NCBI GenBank assembly: GCA_949292785.1 | Contig: CASFBK010000004.1 | Location: 124,001-188,000 of the forward strand | Length of the DNA: 64,000 nt | Origin: an uncultured Eubacteriales bacterium | GTDB lineage: Bacteria; Bacillota; Clostridia; Lachnospirales; Lachnospiraceae | Reading direction: 5' to 3' | Shown: one piece after another, positions 52,306-60,446 of the stretch | How the letters are laid out: each line of letters begins with the position of its first letter | Numbering within the stretch: position 1 is the stretch's first letter | Translations under genes and position numbers: made by a program | The notes under the pieces: model-generated | What the model saw: only the letters and a program-made list of their open reading frames with translations | What the model was told of the DNA's origin: nothing | Database searches by the model: none

Positions 52306-53481
52306 ATGGAAAAAGAGAAAGAAGTATGGACTTGCGGATGGGGAGTGACGCTGACCGATTATGCAAAGGCTGGTCTGAATACCCAACATTACAAACAAAA
52401 AATCCGCATAAAAAATAATATCAGAGGAAGCGCATTACGGCTGCAGTTCTCCCACAAGTATGGAAGAGAAGCGCTTTTGTTTCAAAAAGTAAATCTGTCT
52501 ATTAATGATGGAAAGAAAATTCCGGTTACACAAAAGGGTGAGGAAGCCATAAGGTCAGACGCCTTTCGTATTTCATATAGTGATGAAATAAAAGCGGAGG
52601 TAGCGCCCGGAGACACCATTACGATTGAGGCTGTATTAGCAGAACATACCGTTGTGACAGATGCCGCATTGATTCCAAACACCAGTCTTTTTCAGCTTGA
52701 GTCAGAGGGAGAACTAATATGTGAAGAGGATGAGGAGTATAAAAAGGAGTTTCGGGCGATACCCCAGGAGTTTCATTGGTTAGTTGGAATCAGCGGGATA
52801 GAAGTAGGTACGAAAGAAGCCGTTCCCATGCTGGCGTTTTTTGGCGATTCTCTGATACAGATTCCGTATTGGATTTCCCACCTTATGGACCGGGCATTTC
52901 AACAGTGTCCGGGGAAGCTCACCTATAAAAACGGTGGAATCAGTGGGAATCGTCTCTTGTCAGGAACGGTAGAACTCGCCAAAGACATTGGCAGTATGAA
53001 TGGAGCGGCAGGCATACAGCGCATGGAACAGGATATTTTTGCCGGACAGGCGCCGGAGTGGGTGGTGATTTTGGAGGGGATTAATGATATCATTTTGCCG
53101 TTCCAATATGGAAAGCTAAGAGAACTGCCCAAAAGCGAGAATATCATTGATGGTCTTAAGCAGTGCGCAGCACTTTGCCAGCAGCATAACAGCAAAGCCA
53201 TTCTTTGTACCTTACTGCCCTTTCAGGGGCATAACTGCTGGAACGGCATCAGTGAAAAGATAAGACAGGAGGTAAACCAGTGGATTCGCCAGCAGGGAGA
53301 GATTGCTTATCTGGATACGGATGCATATGCGGCAGACACGGAGAATCAGCGATGTTTAAAGGCACAGTGGAGGGAAGCGGATGGTCTGCACTTAAATTCC
53401 TTTGGAGGGAAAAGTCTGGCAGAAGAAATTTTAAAATCAGAGGTTATCAAATCAATTTTAGACTTACAGGGCGCTTATTGA
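52306..53481 (+). CDS. SGNH/GDSL hydrolase
   Basis: 391 residues. A beta-rich N-terminal domain (about 1-165) precedes an SGNH fold with all blocks: FFGDSLIQIP (Ser nucleophile), NGGISGNRLLS, LEGINDIIL and ADGLHLNSFG (Asp-x-x-His). No signal peptide, so it acts inside the cell. Family members hydrolyse esters or acyl groups. In this setting it might trim an acyl group from the product or open an ester to free metal, as siderophore esterases do; this is inference. It starts 38 bases after the last NRPS gene and its end overlaps the convergent phosphopantetheinyl transferase gene by 7 bases. Confidence 0.87.
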   Translation: MEKEKEVWTCGWGVTLTDYAKAGLNTQHYKQKIRIKNNIRGSALRLQFSHKYGREALLFQKVNLSINDGKKIPVTQKGEEAIRSDAFRISYSDEIKAEVAPGDTITIEAVLAEHTVVTDAALIPNTSLFQLESEGELICEEDEEYKKEFRAIPQEFHWLVGISGIEVGTKEAVPMLAFFGDSLIQIPYWISHLMDRAFQQCPGKLTYKNGGISGNRLLSGTVELAKDIGSMNGAAGIQRMEQDIFAGQAPEWVVILEGINDIILPFQYGKLRELPKSENIIDGLKQCAALCQQHNSKAILCTLLPFQGHNCWNGISEKIRQEVNQWIRQQGEIAYLDTDAYAADTENQRCLKAQWREADGLHLNSFGGKSLAEEILKSEVIKSILDLQGAY

Positions 53482-54140
53482 GAAAATAGGCGTCCTGTAA
53501 AAAATGCAAAGACATCTTTGGTAGAAACTTGCTGAGGAAGCGGCGGAGCTGTAAAATTTCCGCAGACAGAACAGATGTAACGGTCTGTTTCCCAGCTATG
53601 GAGCGAGGCGGCAATAGAAGGTTCTAAGGTATTAATATTCGTTAGGTCACAGACAAGTCCGGTGCCATTTCGCTTGGTATATGCTTCCTTTCGGGTCCAG
53701 ACTTTGAAAAAGCGTTTCTGCTTTTCTGTATTGGTTGCAGAAGAAATATATGCAATTTCTTCCGGATGAAATACCATATCCATAATTTGATAAGGAGCTT
53801 CTCCTGTTATTTCAATATCCGCCCCTACCGCACTATCAGCAGATACACAGCACAAAACTCCATTTCTGGTATGGGAAAAGCTGAAATCAATAGAAGAATC
53901 GGTAAGAAGCACAGGCTTATGATTTTCCTTATAGTCAAATTGCAGTTCATTCATGGTGAGGGGCGTATGCGTTAAAAGTGCCATACGGGTAAGAAGAGCA
54001 GCATAGAGCGAAAGCTTTCGGTCAGCCGTGTGAACATAACGCAAAATACGTGCATGACGTTCCGGTGAAATATAAGATAACAGTATTTCCTCCTCGGGTG
54101 TCCAGGCATCTGAGAAAAAGGATAAAAAATAGGTGTACAT
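53475..54140 (-). CDS. Sfp-type 4'-phosphopantetheinyl transferase
   Basis: 221 residues. Motifs: PVLLTDSSIDFSFSHTRNG (CoA-binding region), VGADIEITGEAP (metal-binding Asp and Glu) and FFKVWTRKEAYTKRNGTGL (the WxxKEA signature). It transfers phosphopantetheine from CoA onto the carrier-domain serines, so it should activate the nine carriers of the cluster. It is the only cluster gene on the minus strand and its stop region overlaps the SGNH gene by 7 bases, marking the right edge of the cluster. Confidence 0.93.
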   Translation of the reverse strand: MYTYFLSFFSDAWTPEEEILLSYISPERHARILRYVHTADRKLSLYAALLTRMALLTHTPLTMNELQFDYKENHKPVLLTDSSIDFSFSHTRNGVLCCVSADSAVGADIEITGEAPYQIMDMVFHPEEIAYISSATNTEKQKRFFKVWTRKEAYTKRNGTGLVCDLTNINTLEPSIAASLHSWETDRYICSVCGNFTAPPLPQQVSTKDVFAFFTGRLFSQ

Positions 54141-54260
54141 AACAGAGGCTCTCTTTCTATAACTCTTTTCTCATAATTATAAAGGTTTTTGAAATATCAC
54201 ACAACCCAAAAGAAAATCTATAACCAAAGATTTCCGGTGAAAGATTCCAGAAAAAAGCCC

Positions 54261-54289
54261 TTTCCCTTACGGAGGGAAAATGGTATAAT
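54261..54289 (+). promoter_or_regulatory. Promoter of gdpP with an upstream palindrome
   Basis: TGGTATAAT (54281-54289) is an extended -10 element. In place of a clear -35 there is the inverted repeat TTTCCCT-TACGG-AGGGAAA (54261-54279). This may be an operator or simply a hairpin. The leader to the gene would be about 400 bases and includes the tandem repeats below. Confidence 0.5.
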
Positions 54290-54320
54290 GTGCGTATTAG
54301 GCAGAGGAAAATAGACGCGA

Positions 54321-54353
54321 AAGCATTTTTAAGCTTGCTTAAGAAAATGCTTT
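54321..54353 (+). repeat. Strong hairpin at the start of a repeat-rich leader
   Basis: GCATTTTTAAGC and GCTTAAGAAAATGC pair over 12-13 bp with one bulged base. No T-run follows directly, so it is not a standard terminator. Confidence 0.6.
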
Positions 54354-54399
54354 TGGGGATATTTGGCGAGCGAAGCGACCTCGGAAAACCGAAGGTTTT

Positions 54400-54658
54400 G
54401 CGAGGCTCTGCCGTAGAAAAAAACGGAGTAGTGTACAAAGCGAAATCGAGCGGCACTGCGGAGTAGTGAGGATTTTGCGAGGCTCTGCCGTAGAAAAAAG
54501 CAGAGCGAGATGAAGCAAAGCGAAATTGAGCGGCACTGCGGAGTGGTGAGGATTTTGCGAGGCTCTGCCGTAGAAAAAAGCAGAGCGAGATGAAGCAAAG
54601 CGAAATCGAGCGGCACTGCGGAGTAGTGTACAAAGCGGAATCGAGCGGCACTACAAAG
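54400..54658 (+). repeat. Tandem repeat, about 80-bp unit
   Basis: The sequence GCGAGGCTCTGCCGTAG begins at 54400, 54477 and 54557, so the units are 77 and 80 bases apart. Each contains AAAGCGAAATCGAGCGGCAC (or a one-base variant) and TGCGGAGTAGTGA. The first copy lacks the CAGAGCGAGATGAAG segment, and the end holds a partial copy (GCGGAATCGAGCGGCACTAC). Copies two and three differ by only two or so bases, indicating recent duplication. Together with 54141-54399 this accounts for the 550-base gap between the transferase and gdpP. The reverse-strand reading frames across it are products of the repeat. Confidence 0.9.
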
Positions 54659-54690
54659 AATAACGCATATCTATATGCAGGAGAGAGTAA

Positions 54691-56742
54691 ATGAAAAGAA
54701 AAATCCGTCTGAAAGGACAATTAAAAAAATATATGTACTGGCCACTAATGCTTACAATACTTGTAGTATTAATGAACATCCCGGTATATTATATGAACAA
54801 AAAGGCTGGCATCTGTGTTTCCATTTTCACAGTGCTATATTTTCTGATTGTATTAGGGGCATATTTTTACAACAAACCGGCAATGCTCAACGAGATTATC
54901 AACTTTGCCACCCAGTATGCCACCGTACAAAAGCACTTGCTGAATGAATTCGAGATACCGTATGCACTGTTGGATTACAACAGTAAAATTCTCTGGATGA
55001 ACGAGGCGTTTACACAGATTACAGGAAAAGACAAGAAGTATCACAAGTCGATAACCACCATCTTCCCATCCATAACCAGAGAATTATTGGAAAAGGAAGG
55101 CGATAACAACAATGTGCAGGTGGCTTTTGAAGAAAAGATTTATCGTGCCAGCACCAGCCGAATCTATTTTGATGAAGTGACAGAAGACAGCGGCGTGATA
55201 GAACTGGAAAATAATGAACAGTATCTGACCGCTTTATATTTGTTTGACGAAACAGAGCTGCACCGTTATATACAGGAAAATAAGGCGTTACAGTTGGTGT
55301 CTGCCCTGGTATATATCGACAACTACGAAGAAGCGCTGGAAAGTATTGAAGAAGTAAAACGCTCCCTTTTGGTAGCATTGGTAGACCGAAAGGTAAGCAA
55401 GTACTTTGCCGAACGCGACAGTATTGTAAAAAAGATAGAAAAAGACAAGTATTTTGTTGTATTCAAGCATAAATATCTGGAAGAATTGATTGCCGATAAG
55501 TTCAGCATCTTAGAGGAAGTAAAGACCATTAAGGTGGGAAATGAAATGGCGGTAACACTGAGTATCGGTATAGGTGTCAATGCTTCTAATTATAACCAGA
55601 AGTACGAATATTCCCGTATGGCGATTGACTTAGCTCTAGGACGTGGCGGAGACCAGGTCGTCGTAAAAGACGGTGAGAAGATTTCCTATTTCGGAGGAAA
55701 GTCCAGACAGGTAGAAAAAATGACCCGTGTCAAAGCCCGTGTCAAAGCCCATGCGCTGCGGGAAATCATGGAGACAAAGGACCAGGTCATGATTATGGGA
55801 CATCAGATTGGCGATATGGATTCCTTTGGTGCGGCGGTAGGCGTTTATTGTGCGGCACAGGTCCTTGGCAAAAAGGCATATATTATAATCAACGAAGTGA
55901 CATCTTCATTACGCCCGATAAAAGAATGTTTTACCGAAGAAAATGGTTATCCCGCAGATATGTTCATAAAGAACGAGAAAGCAATGGAGCTGGTGGATTA
56001 TAATACGGCGGTGGTAATCGTGGACACGAATCGCCCGAATATGGTGGAATGTCCGGAGCTGTTGAATCGAACCAGAACGATTGTGGTATTTGACCACCAC
56101 CGTCAGAGCAGTGAAGTAATTGATAATGCAGTGCTTTCCTATATTGAGACCTATGCGTCATCTACCTGTGAGATGGTAGCGGAGGTATTGCAGTATTTTA
56201 ATGAGAACATTCATTTAAAGCCGGCAGAGGCAGATTGTATTTATGCAGGTATTTTAATTGACACCAACAACTTTATGACAAAGACGGGGGTACGAACCTT
56301 TGAAGCGGCGGCTTACCTAAGACGCTGTGGAGCAGAAGTGACCCGTGTACGTAAGCTGCTGCGGGATGATATGGAGGCATATAAGGCAAGAGCAGAGGCA
56401 GTCCGCCATGCCAAGGTATATCGAGGAGCATTTGCTATCTCCATTTGTCCGGGCGGCAATATTGAAAGTCCGACGATTGTAGGTGCACAGGCGGCAAACG
56501 AGCTTTTGAATATTGTAGGAATCAAAGCGTCCTTTGTACTTACAGAATATAACGATAAGATATTTATCAGTTCCCGTTCCATTGATGAAATAAATGTACA
56601 GATTATCATGGAACGGCTGGGCGGCGGCGGTCATCTGAATATGGCAGGAGCACAGTTGACGGACTGCTCATTAGAAGAAGCAGAAGTTAAGATAAAAGAA
56701 ACACTGGACCAAATGATTGAAGAAGGAGATATAGAAATATGA
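54691..56742 (+). CDS. gdpP: Cyclic-di-AMP phosphodiesterase GdpP
   Basis: 683 residues with the full GdpP/YybT order: two helices in the first 60 residues, a PAS-like domain (about 85-165), a degenerate GGDEF domain (about 170-310) and a DHH-DHHA1 phosphodiesterase from about 340. The DHH part shows [20 protein letters not shown] and FDHHRQ (468-470), and the end has [12 protein letters not shown]. It degrades the second messenger cyclic-di-AMP, which controls potassium and osmotic balance and wall stress. It overlaps rplI by 4 bases, the usual Firmicutes neighbour. Confidence 0.95.
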   Translation: MKRKIRLKGQLKKYMYWPLMLTILVVLMNIPVYYMNKKAGICVSIFTVLYFLIVLGAYFYNKPAMLNEIINFATQYATVQKHLLNEFEIPYALLDYNSKILWMNEAFTQITGKDKKYHKSITTIFPSITRELLEKEGDNNNVQVAFEEKIYRASTSRIYFDEVTEDSGVIELENNEQYLTALYLFDETELHRYIQENKALQLVSALVYIDNYEEALESIEEVKRSLLVALVDRKVSKYFAERDSIVKKIEKDKYFVVFKHKYLEELIADKFSILEEVKTIKVGNEMAVTLSIGIGVNASNYNQKYEYSRMAIDLALGRGGDQVVVKDGEKISYFGGKSRQVEKMTRVKARVKAHALREIMETKDQVMIMGHQIGDMDSFGAAVGVYCAAQVLGKKAYIIINEVTSSLRPIKECFTEENGYPADMFIKNEKAMELVDYNTAVVIVDTNRPNMVECPELLNRTRTIVVFDHHRQSSEVIDNAVLSYIETYASSTCEMVAEVLQYFNENIHLKPAEADCIYAGILIDTNNFMTKTGVRTFEAAAYLRRCGAEVTRVRKLLRDDMEAYKARAEAVRHAKVYRGAFAISICPGGNIESPTIVGAQAANELLNIVGIKASFVLTEYNDKIFISSRSIDEINVQIIMERLGGGGHLNMAGAQLTDCSLEEAEVKIKETLDQMIEEGDIEI

Positions 56743-57188
56743 AAGTAATTTTATTAGAAGATGTGAAGTCTCTTGGAAAAAAAGGAGAAATTGTAAACGT
56801 CAGTGACGGTTACGCCAGAAATATGATTTTACCGAAGAAACTGGGCGTAGAAGCAACCAGTAAAAACATGAATGATTTGAAGCTTCAGAATCAGCACGCA
56901 GATAAGGTGGCAAAAGAAAATCTGGAGGCAGCCAAAGCGCTCGCCGAGGAAATCAGTACCAAAGAAGTAACGGTTAAGATTAAAACCGGAGAAGGCGGAA
57001 AGACCTTCGGTTCTGTTTCCAGCAAAGAAATTTCTGCGGCAGCAAAGCAGCAGCTGAATCTGGAACTGGACAAGAAAAAAATGCAGTTAGAAGATGGTGG
57101 CTTAAAGACACTGGGCGTTCACGAAGTGACCATTAAGCTTCATCCTAAGGTAACTGCAGCCCTGAAGGTAAAAGTAACAGAAGAATAG
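56739..57188 (+). CDS. rplI: 50S ribosomal protein L9
   Basis: 149 residues, normal for L9. N-terminal rRNA-binding domain [19 protein letters not shown] with [14 protein letters not shown], a long central helix, and a C-terminal domain with [18 protein letters not shown]. It is placed between gdpP (4-base overlap) and dnaB (12-base gap). Confidence 0.97.
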   Translation: MKVILLEDVKSLGKKGEIVNVSDGYARNMILPKKLGVEATSKNMNDLKLQNQHADKVAKENLEAAKALAEEISTKEVTVKIKTGEGGKTFGSVSSKEISAAAKQQLNLELDKKKMQLEDGGLKTLGVHEVTIKLHPKVTAALKVKVTEE

Positions 57189-57200
57189 GAGGAACCGGTT

Positions 57201-58532
57201 ATGGAGGAGGCTCTTATCAAACGGATTATGCCGAATAGTCTGGAGGCAGAGCAGTCAGTTATCGGTTCCATGATTATGGATAAAGAGGCAATCGTGATTG
57301 CCTCTGAAACTTTGATTAAGGAAGATTTTTATCATCAACAGTACGGAATACTGTTTGAAGCCATGATAGAACTGTATAACGAAGAACAGCCGGTGGATGT
57401 GGTTACCCTACAGAACCGTTTGCGGGAAAAGGACGTTCCGGCAGAATTAAGCAGTATGGAATTTGTGGGGGAACTGGTAACCGCCGTTCCGACTTCTGCC
57501 AATATTAAATATTACGCAAACATCGTGAAAGAAAAAGCGACCCTGCGTAAACTCATAAAAGTAAATGAAGAAATTGCCAATGAATGTTATCTGCAAAAGG
57601 AAAGCGTAGACGATATCATGGCGGATACCGAGAAGAAAATTTTCAATCTCCTGCAAAACAAAAGCGGCGGAGATTATGTACCCATTAAGACCGTAGTCAT
57701 CAATGCGCTGGAAAAAATCGAGCAGGCGTCTAAGACCAAGGGAAGTGTTACCGGAATTGCAACCGGATTCGTGGATTTGGATTACCGCATGTCGGGACTT
57801 CAGCCCTCTGATTTGATTCTGGTAGCTGCCCGTCCTTCTATGGGAAAGACAGCGTTCGTCTTAAATATTGCCCAGTATGTGGCGTTTCACAGTGATTTGT
57901 GTACTGCAATCTTTAGTCTGGAAATGTCAAAGGAACAGCTGGTAAACCGTCTGTTCTCACTGGAATCCAGAGTAGATGCACAGCTTCTTCGTTCCGGTAA
58001 TCTTGCAGACTCCGATTGGGAGAAATTGATAGAGGGTGCAGGAACTATCGGACGTTCCAAGCTGATTATTGATGATACGCCGGGTATCTCCATTTCAGAG
58101 CTGCGCTCGAAGTGCCGTAAGTACAAGCTGGAGCATGATTTGAAACTGATTATCATCGACTACCTGCAGTTGATGTCCGGAAATGGAAAGTCGGATTCCA
58201 GACAACAGGAAATTTCCGATATCTCCCGTTCCTTAAAGAGTCTTGCCAGAGAATTGAATGTACCGGTCATTGCATTGTCACAGTTGAGCCGTCAGGTAGA
58301 GCAGAGACCGGACCACCGTCCGATGCTTTCCGATCTTCGTGAATCCGGAGCAATCGAGCAGGACGCCGACGTGGTAATGTTTATCTATCGTGATGACTAC
58401 TACAATAAAGATACGCCGGATAAGAACATTGCAGAAATCATTATAGCAAAACAAAGAAACGGTCCAATTGGTACCGTCAATCTGGTTTGGCTGCCTCAGT
58501 ACACCAAGTTTGCAAATATGGAGAAAAATTAA
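57201..58532 (+). CDS. dnaB: Replicative DNA helicase
   Basis: 443 residues. N-terminal domain opening MPNSLEAEQSVIGSMIMD, linker, then a RecA-like ATPase with Walker A ARPSMGKTAF near 213, IIIDYLQLMSG (Walker B) and SQLSRQVEQR, SDLRESGAIEQDAD. It unwinds DNA at the fork as a hexamer. Follows rplI in the standard order and is followed by a terminator. Confidence 0.97.
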   Translation: MEEALIKRIMPNSLEAEQSVIGSMIMDKEAIVIASETLIKEDFYHQQYGILFEAMIELYNEEQPVDVVTLQNRLREKDVPAELSSMEFVGELVTAVPTSANIKYYANIVKEKATLRKLIKVNEEIANECYLQKESVDDIMADTEKKIFNLLQNKSGGDYVPIKTVVINALEKIEQASKTKGSVTGIATGFVDLDYRMSGLQPSDLILVAARPSMGKTAFVLNIAQYVAFHSDLCTAIFSLEMSKEQLVNRLFSLESRVDAQLLRSGNLADSDWEKLIEGAGTIGRSKLIIDDTPGISISELRSKCRKYKLEHDLKLIIIDYLQLMSGNGKSDSRQQEISDISRSLKSLARELNVPVIALSQLSRQVEQRPDHRPMLSDLRESGAIEQDADVVMFIYRDDYYNKDTPDKNIAEIIIAKQRNGPIGTVNLVWLPQYTKFANMEKN

Positions 58533-58573
58533 TTCAAGATTTAATATGCAGAAATGCGTATCTGCTGTAAAAG

Positions 58574-58614
58574 AAAACAGATATTTTTCTAAAAAGAAAA
58601 GTATCTGTTTTTTT
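58574..58614 (+). terminator. Intrinsic terminator after dnaB
   Basis: AAACAGATA (58575-58583) pairs with TATCTGTTT (58602-58610) around an A/T-rich inner stem, and a T-run follows. Confidence 0.85.
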
Positions 58615-58641
58615 GTGTCACTATTTCACGATGAAAAATGA

Positions 58642-58670
58642 TTGTAACCTATGGTATAAATCGTTAAAAT
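58642..58670 (+). promoter_or_regulatory. Promoter of the MerR-type gene
   Basis: TTGTAA (58642-58647), 17-base spacer, TAAAAT (58665-58670), 48 bases before the GTG start. Confidence 0.55.
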
Positions 58671-58718
58671 AAGAAGTAAGGGAAATGGACATGCATAATT
58701 CCTAAAGGAGGTAGAAAT

Positions 58719-59330
58719 GTGGAAAAAATACGCTATATGATTTCAGACGCGGCAAATATAGTAAATGTAGAGTCTCATGTCTTACGATACTGGGAAGAAG
58801 AGCTGGAGCTTCAGATTCCCAGAAATGAGATGGGACACCGCTATTATACAGAAGAGAATATAGCGCAGTTTCAAAAGATAAAGGAGTGGAAAGAAAAAGG
58901 ATATCAGCTAAAGGCAATCCGAATGATGATACATAGCGGAGAATATTCCGAGGAAGACAAAAGCCTTTCCGGAGAAAAGCAGGAGCTTTGTGATATGCAA
59001 AATCCGGCAGTCCTGGACAAGCATCACAATAATTCCGCTCTAAACACCGTCAAGCTGGAACAATTTCAAAATATGATGATAGAAATTGTAAGAAAGGCAG
59101 TGGAAGAAAATAATCAGGCATTGGGAAAGGAAGTGGGAATCCAGGTGGGAGACCGTGTGTTGAAAGAGATGAACTATCTCATGCGGGAACAAGACGAAGC
59201 AGAGGAAGAACGATTCCGAAAACTGGATGCTGCCATTCGCACTCACCAGAAAGGAAAACGGTTCCGAAAAGAAAAGTCGGAAAAAAAGCTTTTTGAAAAG
59301 AAAAAATTAAATCCTAATTTAACAACTTGA
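58719..59330 (+). CDS. MerR-family DNA-binding regulator
   Basis: 203 residues from a GTG at 58719 (AAAGGAGG 7 bases before; the overlapping ATG gives only a seven-codon frame). Residues 1-70 are a MerR-like winged helix (ISDAANIVNVESHVLRYWEEEL, GHRYYTEENIAQFQKIKEWKEKGYQLKAIRMMI). The middle is polar and the end a charged helix rich in Lys and Arg. No metal-binding cysteines or known effector domain are seen, so it is like the dnaB-proximal MerR proteins of clostridia whose target is unknown. Confidence 0.82.
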   Translation: MEKIRYMISDAANIVNVESHVLRYWEEELELQIPRNEMGHRYYTEENIAQFQKIKEWKEKGYQLKAIRMMIHSGEYSEEDKSLSGEKQELCDMQNPAVLDKHHNNSALNTVKLEQFQNMMIEIVRKAVEENNQALGKEVGIQVGDRVLKEMNYLMREQDEAEEERFRKLDAAIRTHQKGKRFRKEKSEKKLFEKKKLNPNLTT

Positions 59331-59350
59331 TTATTTTGAACCCAAAAATA

Positions 59351-59377
59351 GGAGCTGTAAGAACAGCTCCTGTTTTT
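59351..59377. terminator. Bidirectional terminator between the MerR gene and the ferredoxin gene
   Basis: GGAGCTGT (59351-59358), loop AAGA, ACAGCTCC (59363-59370). TGTTTTT follows on the plus strand and TATTTTT on the minus strand, so it can serve both convergent genes. A weaker hairpin, AACCACTTTT with AAAAATGGTT (59384-59413), lies closer to the ferredoxin end. Confidence 0.85.
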
Positions 59378-59431
59378 AAGTGTAACCACTTTTCGTAACA
59401 CGTAAAAATGGTTCTTTTTCTTATGGTGAAA

Positions 59432-59602
59432 TTAGCCCTGCTCAATAGCTCCTGTAGGACAGGCTCCAGCGCATGTACCACAATCTACGCAAGAATCAGC
59501 AGCGATTTCGTATTTTCCATCACCAGCGGAGATTGCACCTACTGGACATTCTCCTTCACATGTACCACAGCTTACACAAGCGTCTGTAATTACGTATGCC
59601 AT
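59432..59602 (-). CDS. Ferredoxin, two [4Fe-4S] clusters
   Basis: 56 residues from the ATG whose complement is at 59600-59602, chosen because AAAGGAGG lies upstream; a longer in-frame start is not needed. Two cluster motifs are complete: CVSCGTCEGECP and CVDCGTCAGACP, in the classic clostridial pattern with the start MAYVITDA. It carries electrons at low potential in fermentative metabolism. Single-gene unit on the minus strand with its own promoter and a palindromic leader. Confidence 0.95.
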   Translation of the reverse strand: MAYVITDACVSCGTCEGECPVGAISAGDGKYEIAADSCVDCGTCAGACPTGAIEQG

Positions 59603-59621
59603 ACTATTTTCCTCCTTTAAA

Positions 59622-59655
59622 AAATGAATATTCATTTGGGCTACCAAGGGGTAGC
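59622..59655 (-). repeat. Two palindromes in the ferredoxin leader
   Basis: AAATGAATATTCATTT (59622-59637) is a perfect 16-bp palindrome next to the ribosome binding site. GCTACC-AAGG-GGTAGC (59640-59655) is a perfect 6-bp hairpin directly upstream. They could be operators or stabilise the mRNA 5' end. Confidence 0.7.
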
Positions 59656-59664
59656 TTTGCTATT

Positions 59665-59693
59665 ATTTTAATACAAATGACACGTTATTACAA
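59665..59693 (-). promoter_or_regulatory. Promoter of the ferredoxin gene
   Basis: On the minus strand TTGTAA (59693-59688), 17-base spacer, TAAAAT (59670-59665). Transcription would begin near 59657 and include both leader palindromes or the last of them. Confidence 0.55.
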
Positions 59694-59737
59694 GTGGAAT
59701 TGATTGGCTTTTGGTATTTTTTCAGATACAGTAAAAT

Positions 59738-59766
59738 TTGAATTTCCTGCCGGAAGATGTTAGAAT
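59738..59766 (+). promoter_or_regulatory. Promoter of the thioesterase transcript
   Basis: TTGAAT (59738-59743), 17-base spacer, TAGAAT (59761-59766). It would give a leader of about 185 bases containing the branched inverted-repeat element that follows. Confidence 0.6.
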
Positions 59767-59796
59767 GGTTGGGATAAAAGGTAACGTATATTGGTA

Positions 59797-59927
59797 TGGG
59801 GATGAGGCAGGCGAAAGTGCGGTACGCACTTATTTCCTAGAGCGTAGCATTGATATGCAAATAAATTTGCAATTCAATGCTACACTTTAGGAAAAACGCC
59901 TTTGGCGCTTTTTTCGCCTGCTTCATA
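59797..59927 (+). promoter_or_regulatory. Branched inverted-repeat element in the thioesterase leader
   Basis: Outer arms GCAGGCGAAA (59807-59816) and TTTCGCCTGC (59912-59921) are perfect complements and extend imperfectly outward. Inside are three hairpins: GTGCG-GTA-CGCAC (59817-59829); a long arm from TTTCCTA through TAGCATTGA, closing with TCAATGCTA and TTTAGGAAA, capped by TGCAAAT-AA-ATTTGCA; and CGCC-TTT-GGCG followed by CTTTTTT. The third with its T-run resembles a terminator and competes with the outer stem for the T-run. It could be a cis-regulatory RNA, or a small mobile repeat. This explains most of the 59648-59959 gap. Confidence 0.6.
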
Positions 59928-59959
59928 CCCACAACCACATTCCACAAAAGGAGCACAAT

Positions 59960-60379
59960 ATGGAACAGTTAAAATCTTATGCACATAAAGTACAATATTA
60001 TGAAACAGATGCCATGGCAATCGTACATCATTCCAATTATATCCGCTGGTTTGAAGAAGCAAGACTGGATTATTTAGAGCAGATTGGTCTCCCATACGAT
60101 GAAATCGAGCAGCGCGGGCTTATGATTCCGGTATTAGGAGCGTCCTGTCAGTATCAGCAGGCAGTAAAGTTTGGGCAAACGGTGTGGATTGACACAGAGA
60201 TTATGACCTTTAACGGATTGAAATTTTCCGTTTCTTATCAGGTGTACAATGAGGACAGGACCGTGGTTCATGCCAGGGGAACTACCGAGCATTGCTTCTT
60301 AGATGCACAGTTTCGACCAGTCCGTTTAAAAAAAGTAGCTCCGGATATATATGATAAATTCTCTGCTTGTGTGAAATAA
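59960..60379 (+). CDS. Acyl-CoA thioesterase, YbgC/4-hydroxybenzoyl-CoA thioesterase family
   Basis: 139 residues, a hot-dog-fold thioesterase: HKVQYYETDAMAIVHHSNYIRWFEEARLDYL contains the catalytic Asp (YYETDAMAIVHHSNY) typical of the family. It hydrolyses acyl-CoA or acyl-carrier thioesters in the cytoplasm. AAAGGAG precedes the ATG. It is alone on its transcript, preceded by a long structured leader, and followed by the DUF1858 gene with its own promoter. Confidence 0.9.
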   Translation: MEQLKSYAHKVQYYETDAMAIVHHSNYIRWFEEARLDYLEQIGLPYDEIEQRGLMIPVLGASCQYQQAVKFGQTVWIDTEIMTFNGLKFSVSYQVYNEDRTVVHARGTTEHCFLDAQFRPVRLKKVAPDIYDKFSACVK

Positions 60380-60383
60380 AAGA

Positions 60384-60412
60384 TTGCATAATGGAGAGAA
60401 TGGTATTATAAT
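60384..60412 (+). promoter_or_regulatory. Promoter of the DUF1858 gene
   Basis: TTGCAT (60384-60389), 17-base spacer, perfect TATAAT (60407-60412), 35 bases before the ATG; AAGGAGG lies between. Confidence 0.7.
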
Positions 60413-60446
60413 AAGGAACATCTTAAAAGTTTAAGGAGGTAATGAA

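Noticed and set aside
54400-54658. CRISPR array
   Set aside because: Units are adjacent near-identical 77-80-base repeats without unique spacers, and there are no cas genes.
54157-54720. Long minus-strand reading frames across 54.2-54.7 kb with repeated residues
   Set aside because: They arise from translating the 80-bp tandem repeat; no ribosome binding site, no recognisable domain, and several frames are open at once.
59797-59927. tRNA or tmRNA gene in the branched element
   Set aside because: The arms do not have tRNA dimensions, there is no TTCGAATC-like T-loop and no CCA end.
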